Below, in pieces: positions 53,327 to 57,413 of a DNA stretch of 57,413 nt. The translations under genes were made by a program, and so were the position numbers. The stretch covers positions 1 to 57,413 of the forward strand of contig CANGYA010000004.1 of NCBI GenBank assembly GCA_947457925.1, given 5' to 3'. The notes below the pieces were generated by a model, which saw nothing but the letters and a program-made list of their open reading frames with translations, was not told the origin of the DNA and did no database searches. How positions within the stretch are numbered: the first letter of the stretch is position 1; the number at the start of each line of letters is the position of its first letter. Source of the stretch: Cytophagales bacterium (lineage in GTDB: Bacteria; Bacteroidota; Bacteroidia; Cytophagales; Thermoflexibacteraceae).

Positions 53327-53725
53327 ATGATTAAAATGAAGATAGGAAAGAAGTTAGCTGAAGAAAGAGAACTTCGTAAGCTCAATCAGGCAGAAATGGC
53401 AGATTTATTAGGTGTACCTCCTGCTACTTATTCACGAATAGAGAGAGGTGTTACTTCTGTAGATTTAGAAGATGTGATGCGTTTTTCAAAAAATTTAGAT
53501 ATTCCTATTCAAGAGTTTTTACCTGAAACAATTAATTTTAATCATAGTAATAATGAAAACGGTACTGTAGGTTTATTAATTGGGAATTTTTATCATTATA
53601 ATGATGTAAACTCACAAGTCCTACAGCTTCAAAATGAAATAGAAAAACTTAACCTTCGTATAGAGTTTTTAGAAAAAGAAAATGCTCATCAACAAAAAAT
53701 TATTGCTTTGTTGGAGGGGAAGTAA
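53327..53725 (+). CDS. XRE-family transcriptional regulator with C-terminal coiled coil
   Basis: This 132-residue protein has an HTH_3 domain in residues about 5-62: GKKLAEERELRKLNQAEMADLLG, PATYSRIERG, then DLEDVMRFSKNLDIP. Residues 95-130 form heptads with Leu/Ile spacing (LQNEIEKLNLRIEFLEKE), probably for dimerisation. It is divergent from the helicase/645-residue operon across 113 bases and is the likely repressor of that operon and of itself. The ATG at 53327 is followed by a second ATG at 53336. Confidence 0.9.
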   Translation: MIKMKIGKKLAEERELRKLNQAEMADLLGVPPATYSRIERGVTSVDLEDVMRFSKNLDIPIQEFLPETINFNHSNNENGTVGLLIGNFYHYNDVNSQVLQLQNEIEKLNLRIEFLEKENAHQQKIIALLEGK

Positions 53726-53730
53726 AAAAG

Positions 53731-53764
53731 CAAATGGTTGTATTTCTCTGAAATACAACCATTT
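53731..53764. terminator. Bidirectional terminator
   Basis: AAATGGTTGTATTT and AAATACAACCATTT are perfect arms around a 5-base loop, followed by T-rich DNA. It separates the XRE gene from the converging coiled-coil protein gene. Confidence 0.82.
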
Positions 53765-53779
53765 TGATTTTTTATTATA

Positions 53780-54595
53780 CTATGCTTCATTAGACCTTTG
53801 AATCGCATAAATCACAAACATCACAAACATCAACACCACCGTTAGCACCGCTATTAACTTCAAGACATCAGAACTTGTCATCTGTTCTTTTTTGTGCAAC
53901 TCCGCATCTGCTTGGACTTGTTGTAGTAGTTGTTGTTTGAGCAAATCGGCTTCTACTTTCAATTTGTTGTAGTCCATCGTAACCTTTGTTAGTTCACTAC
54001 GAGCCGTATTCAGTTCCTCAAACAATTTATTAGATTGGTATTGCAAATCTTTTTGCGAAGACGTAAGATTATGTTGCTTGTCATTCAAATTTTGGTTTTC
54101 AGACAACATTCGTTTCATCTCGTCTTGTGAGTCTTTGAGTTGTTCTTGCGTATTTTTCAATACCGCAATTTGCTCTTTATTTCTTTCTGTCAAAGACTTA
54201 ATTTCTTCATCTCTGTTGTGAATAATATCGTGTAGTTTGCGTTTGTCATCTCTCAACTCCCGAATCTCCGCCTCCAGCTTGTCAATACTACTTTCTTTGG
54301 CATCTATTTGGTTGCCTTTGCTGTCTAATTGGGCATCTTTACGAGCTAATCTTTCTTTCAAATCATTGAGTTCTTCTTTAAGTTTTTCGTTTGTTTTTTC
54401 CAATTTATGAATATCGTCTTCGTATTGTTCTTTAGCATCTGTGAGGTCAGATAATAAAGCATCTTTTGACGAGCCAAAACCAAAACCGGGTTTTGCTGCC
54501 AAATAGATAGCAACCACCAAGATAATAATGACAATCATGGCTGCATTTCTAAATTGTGGCTGTTTTACAAACTCATTACGGATATTATAGTTCAT
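53780..54595 (-). CDS. Coiled-coil protein with membrane helices at both ends
   Basis: This 271-residue protein has a transmembrane helix near the N-terminus (about 18-34, AAMIVIIILVVAIYLAA). A continuous coiled coil of about 200 residues follows (40-238, Glu/Lys/Leu heptads), then a second transmembrane helix at the C-terminus (about 245-265, LIAVLTVVLMFVMFVIYAI). Both ends would be in the same membrane, with the coil on one side. No family was recognised. It is possibly structural in the envelope or a membrane-remodelling scaffold. Confidence 0.75.
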   Translation of the reverse strand: MNYNIRNEFVKQPQFRNAAMIVIIILVVAIYLAAKPGFGFGSSKDALLSDLTDAKEQYEDDIHKLEKTNEKLKEELNDLKERLARKDAQLDSKGNQIDAKESSIDKLEAEIRELRDDKRKLHDIIHNRDEEIKSLTERNKEQIAVLKNTQEQLKDSQDEMKRMLSENQNLNDKQHNLTSSQKDLQYQSNKLFEELNTARSELTKVTMDYNKLKVEADLLKQQLLQQVQADAELHKKEQMTSSDVLKLIAVLTVVLMFVMFVIYAIQRSNEA

Positions 54596-54749
54596 GGCTA
54601 AAAACTTAAAGCATTACTTGAAGTAAAAGTTTCTATTTAACTTATTTTCAAATCTTTGTGTAAATAAAGAAAATTGATTACAAAGTTACAAATTTTTGAC
54701 TCGAAAAATTAAGCTATTAGCTAAAAATCTATAGTCATAGTAATACTCT

Positions 54750-54812
54750 AAAAGTTCTATGGTTTGAGATGTAATCTTTTAGAAGTATTACATCTCAAAC
54801 CGTAGAACTTTT
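54750..54812. repeat. Long hairpin between two minus-strand genes
   Basis: AAAAGTTCTATGGTTTGAGA and TCTCAAACCGTAGAACTTTT pair over 26 bases with one mismatch. It includes the GATGTAAT/ATTACATC core of the hairpin family and can terminate the M16 peptidase transcript. Confidence 0.7.
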
Positions 54813-54825
54813 AAAATAGCCAAAT

Positions 54826-56058
54826 TTATTGTGGCAAATAGCTCAATAAAGTCAGTTGGTTTTCTGCCAAAACTTCATTGGCTACTTCGCACAGAGTTTC
54901 TGCACTAAGGGCTTCTATTTCTTTAAACACATGAGGCAAACTTTCAATATTGTCTAAATCCAATAAACTTTTACCAAACATCAGCATCAAACTTAAATTA
55001 CTTTCTTCGCCCATAGCCAACTGCCCCATCAGTTGCCCTTTGGCTTTGTGTAGCTGCATAGCCCCCAATTTTTTATTTCTTAAATGAGCTAACTCTTTTA
55101 GTACCAAATCTATACTCTTTTCCATTGTATTTTTTTCCGTACCAAAATAAATACTCAACTGCCCCGTATCTGTAAATGGGTGGTAGTTAGATTCTATGGC
55201 ATAAACCAAACCATGCTTTTCTCTTAAAGTCATATTTAGCCTTGAATTCATACTATTTCCGCCCAAAATATTATTGAGAAGTACCAAAGCTAATCTTTTC
55301 GGGTGGTGCAGCGAATACGCCACTGTACCTATCATACAATGTGCCTGCGAAATGGCTTTAAGTTGTTGTACTTGTTGGGCTTCGTAAGTAGTAATGTTTT
55401 TTCTTTGCGTTGTTCCTGTATAAATAGGTATGTCTTGCAAATATTTTTCTGCCCATGCAAATACTTTTTTAGTAGGCAAAGGACTCACTACCGAAAACAC
55501 TAATTGTGAAGTATTCAGATTTTCGTGGATAAACTGCTGCAAACTCGCCTTATCAAAACTCTGCACACTTTCCATTGTCCCCAAAATATTATAGCCCAAA
55601 GAATGGTTTTTGAACATCAAAGCATCAAACTCGTCTTGAATCGCATCTGCGGGGTCGTCTTGGTACATAGACATTTCTTCCAAAATCACATTTCGTTCTT
55701 TCGCCAATTCTTTTTCGGGAAAAGTAGAAAAAAACGTAATATCTGTTAATAAATCCACTGCTTTCTCGAAGTGTGGGGCTAACAAAGACGCATAAAAACA
55801 AATTTTTTCTTTGGTCGTGTAGGCGTTAAGTTCTCCGCCCACGTCTTCTAACCGAGAAAGAATGTGGTATGCCTTGCGTTTTTGCGTGCCTTTAAATGCC
55901 GTATGTTCCCAAAAATGAGCCAAGCCTTGTTGGTGTGGTTGTTCGTCCCGACTACCAATATTGAGAATAAAGCCACAATGGGCAATTTGCGTATGAGGAA
56001 CTTGTTTGTGTAGGATACGAATATGGTTGGGTAAGGTCAGGATTTCGTAATCTTGCAT
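54826..56058 (-). CDS. M16-family zinc metallopeptidase
   Basis: This 410-residue peptidase of the pitrilysin/insulinase family has the inverted zinc motif HxxEH as HFWEH (48-52, in GLAHFWEHTAFKG), and the third ligand is probably E128 (in NVILEEMSMYQDDP). ELNAYTTKEKICFYA and the C-terminal half with GGNSMNSRLNMTLREKHGLVYAI fit the family. No signal peptide is seen, so it is probably cytoplasmic, as for the single-chain M16B type. It is single, where many genomes have a tandem active/inactive pair. Confidence 0.93.
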   Translation of the reverse strand: MQDYEILTLPNHIRILHKQVPHTQIAHCGFILNIGSRDEQPHQQGLAHFWEHTAFKGTQKRKAYHILSRLEDVGGELNAYTTKEKICFYASLLAPHFEKAVDLLTDITFFSTFPEKELAKERNVILEEMSMYQDDPADAIQDEFDALMFKNHSLGYNILGTMESVQSFDKASLQQFIHENLNTSQLVFSVVSPLPTKKVFAWAEKYLQDIPIYTGTTQRKNITTYEAQQVQQLKAISQAHCMIGTVAYSLHHPKRLALVLLNNILGGNSMNSRLNMTLREKHGLVYAIESNYHPFTDTGQLSIYFGTEKNTMEKSIDLVLKELAHLRNKKLGAMQLHKAKGQLMGQLAMGEESNLSLMLMFGKSLLDLDNIESLPHVFKEIEALSAETLCEVANEVLAENQLTLLSYLPQ

Positions 56059-56147
56059 ACAGGTTTGAGGGGGTGTTTACACATGAGCAGTATTTTAAAA
56101 TTGCACAAGCCGAATTTGTGCGGGCAGCATTCAACATTACAAAGTTC

Positions 56148-56224
56148 TGTAGCATAGACTTTAGTCTGTGTATTTAATGTACTGAAAATCAACTACTGAT
56201 AACACAGACTAAAGTCTATGTTAC
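56148..56224. repeat. REP-like palindrome, ACTTTAGTCTGT family
   Basis: TGTAGCATAGACTTTAGTCTGTG and CACAGACTAAAGTCTATGTTACA flank an AT-rich loop. It lies between the M16 gene and rpmA. Confidence 0.8.
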
Positions 56225-56272
56225 AAATCTTCATAGCTTCTATTGTAGAAAAATGCTGTAACTCTTGAAACA

Positions 56273-56310
56273 ACAAAAGATGTAATTTAGTGCTAAATTA
56301 CATCTTTTGT
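56273..56310 (-). terminator. Terminator after rpmA
   Basis: ACAAAAGATGTAATTTAG and CTAAATTACATCTTTTGT are perfect 18-base arms with a 2-base loop, just downstream of the ribosomal protein operon. Confidence 0.78.
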
Positions 56311-56331
56311 ACTAAGAGTGTCAAAGACAAA

Positions 56332-56598
56332 CTATGCTTGAGCCTCCACAGGGATAATAGACACGAAAGATTTACCTTCGTAACCTTTTTTGAACTCAAC
56401 TTTACCATCTACCAAAGCATACAAAGTGTGGTCTTTACCAATACCTACGTTTTTACCCGGTTTGTGTTTAGTACCTCTTTGTCTTACAATAATATTGCCT
56501 GCTATGGCTGTTTGTCCACCAAATAATTTAACGCCAAGTCTTTTGCTTTCTGACTCTCTACCGTTCTTTACTTTACCTTCGCCTTTTTTGTGTGCCAT
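56332..56598 (-). CDS. rpmA: 50S ribosomal protein L27
   Basis: This 88-residue protein of the large subunit lies near the peptidyl-transferase centre. The diagnostic start [20 protein letters not shown] and the [23 protein letters not shown] block are both present. It lacks the N-terminal cleavable extension of Firmicutes L27. It follows rplU by 63 bases in the conserved L21-L27 order. Confidence 0.97.
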   Translation of the reverse strand: MAHKKGEGKVKNGRESESKRLGVKLFGGQTAIAGNIIVRQRGTKHKPGKNVGIGKDHTLYALVDGKVEFKKGYEGKSFVSIIPVEAQA

Positions 56599-56661
56599 GG
56601 TCTTATAATAATTTTTTGAGTGGTAATTAAAAAGAAATAATTTGATAAATCACATTGTTTA

Positions 56662-56973
56662 TTAGAAAGCAATGTTTTCAATCATGATTTTAGTGAAGTC
56701 TTGTCTGTGTCCATTCAATTTCGCATGACCTTTTCTGCGTTTTTTCTTGAATATCAAGACTTTCTCACCTCTCACGTGGGCTAAAACCTTAGCTGTTACT
56801 TTCGCACCCGATACTGTCGGAGTTCCAACGCTAACGGTGCCGTTATTTTCTGTCAATAACACCTTGTCGAAAGTTAAAGTATCACCTTCGTTAGCTTCTA
56901 AACGGTGTACGTACACATAACGGTCTTTTTCTACCTTGAACTGTTGTCCGGCGATTTCTACAATTGCGTACAT
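56662..56973 (-). CDS. rplU: 50S ribosomal protein L21
   Basis: This 103-residue protein has MYAIVEIAGQQFKVEKDRY at the N-terminus and VLIFKKKRRKGHAKLNGHRQDFTKIMIENI at the C-terminus, as expected for L21. It is the first gene of the rplU-rpmA operon, with a consensus promoter at 57054-57083. The obg gene, often third in other phyla, is not adjacent. Confidence 0.97.
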   Translation of the reverse strand: MYAIVEIAGQQFKVEKDRYVYVHRLEANEGDTLTFDKVLLTENNGTVSVGTPTVSGAKVTAKVLAHVRGEKVLIFKKKRRKGHAKLNGHRQDFTKIMIENIAF

Positions 56974-57053
56974 GATTTCTTAATGTATAAATGTTGATTG
57001 AATGAGCAAAAACATAAAGAGAAAGCCCTCAAATAGTTTTTGCGAAAAGTCTG

Positions 57054-57083
57054 CAAATATATGCTAAAAAAATGGAATAACAA
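57054..57083 (-). promoter_or_regulatory. Promoter of rplU-rpmA
   Basis: On the minus strand TTG (57083-57081), a 19-base spacer, then TATATTTG (57061-57054) match the phylum consensus. A leader of about 75 bases follows. Confidence 0.7.
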
Positions 57084-57129
57084 AGGCTACAGGGAAGTAG
57101 AAAAAAATTAATTTTTTTTGCGTATTTTT

Positions 57130-57159
57130 TTGGAAGTCAAAAAAAAGCCCTTACCTTTG
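57130..57159 (+). promoter_or_regulatory. Promoter of tRNA-Thr
   Basis: TTG at 57130-57132, a 19-base spacer, then TACCTTTG at 57152-57159. The mature tRNA starts 37 bases later. Confidence 0.7.
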
Positions 57160-57196
57160 CAACGCAATACAGCAAACGAGGTGCTAATAAATAAAA

Positions 57197-57269
<73 letters not shown>

Positions 57270-57274
57270 CAAAG

Positions 57275-57306
57275 AACCCACTTAAAGCAAATTTAAGTGG
57301 GTTTTG
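57275..57306 (+). terminator. Terminator after tRNA-Thr
   Basis: AACCCACTTAAA and TTTAAGTGGGTT form a perfect 12-base hairpin with a 5-base loop and a short T-run. The remaining 107 bases to the window end hold nothing recognisable. Confidence 0.85.
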
Positions 57307-57413
57307 TGCTTTTATTTAATCCAAGTAACGGGAAGACCGAAATTTTCGGTTGTGATAAAAAATGTATGATTTGTAATTTACTGATAATCAATTATTTAAT
57401 GGAACACTGATGA

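Noticed and set aside
53327-53725. Prophage repressor
   Set aside because: No integrase, structural or lysis genes are near; the regulator fits the adjacent two-gene cassette better.

Overview
The window is AT-rich chromosomal DNA from a member of the Bacteroidota, most likely of the Cytophagales/Flexibacter type. Three observations support this. Promoters fit TTG-N19-21-TAnnTTTG (rplU, tRNA-Thr, phoH, several regulators). Many exported proteins have short signal peptides ending in Ala-Gln. The housekeeping set (MlaE-type permease, PhoH, DUF983, MarC, CinA, a long PurM, a KBL/SPT-like PLP enzyme) is typical of the phylum. The species is not identified. No rRNA, CRISPR array, prophage module or intact transposase was seen.

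Layout. 0.2-3.5 kb: nth, an orphan mlaE-like permease and a large outer-membrane barrel protein. 3.7-6.2 kb: a two-gene Septu-like defence operon (PtuA-type ATPase, PtuB-type HNH nuclease). 6.3-10 kb: an exported operon with a CarboxypepD_reg protein, an HExxH protein and a serine hydrolase with TPRs. 10-21.8 kb: a SpoIIE-type phosphatase, UDP-glucuronate decarboxylase, two ECF sigma factors, pfkA, a KBL/SPT-like enzyme, an HxlR regulator, cinA and an AraC regulator. 22-29.5 kb: purM, a ComEA-like HhH protein, holA, DUF983, maf, a decayed DUF4139 gene and phoH. 29.6-31.2 kb: a Type II restriction-modification pair (HinP1I-like endonuclease and an SPPY-type, probably m4C, methyltransferase). 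31.5-38.8 kb: a GT2 glycosyltransferase, a Vat/CatB-type acetyltransferase, N-carbamoylputrescine amidase, PBP2 and a GT-C/TPR membrane protein.

From 38.9 to 53.7 kb, nuclease-like genes are concentrated among metabolic ones: a tandem duplicate of a PD-(D/E)XK-like gene, a FAN1-like VRR-NUC nuclease, an Rpn-family nuclease, a DUF559-like protein, and an unrecognised 645-residue protein translationally coupled to a compact UvrD/SF1 helicase. A divergent XRE regulator is preceded by an operator-like palindrome lying on its promoter. That last cassette (50.25-53.73 kb) is the best candidate for an undescribed system. marC, asd, a MauG-type peroxidase and a DnaJ-TPR protein lie within this stretch. 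The window ends with a coiled-coil membrane protein, an M16 peptidase, rpmA, rplU and tRNA-Thr.

Most intergenic gaps hold palindromic repeats. One family is built on ACTTTAGTCCGT/ACTTTAGTCTGT, one is hairpins with AAAGATGTCATCTTT-like arms, one is built on ATTCGCCTAAAGGCGAAT, and one is a MITE of about 155-209 bp. Several are nested: one element sits inside another with an apparent target duplication (16.2 kb, 33.3 kb), one has inserted into the DUF4139 pseudogene (27.9 kb), and one lies in frame inside the FAN1-like gene (40.7 kb). Homology statements come from family motifs recognised by eye; no database search was run.
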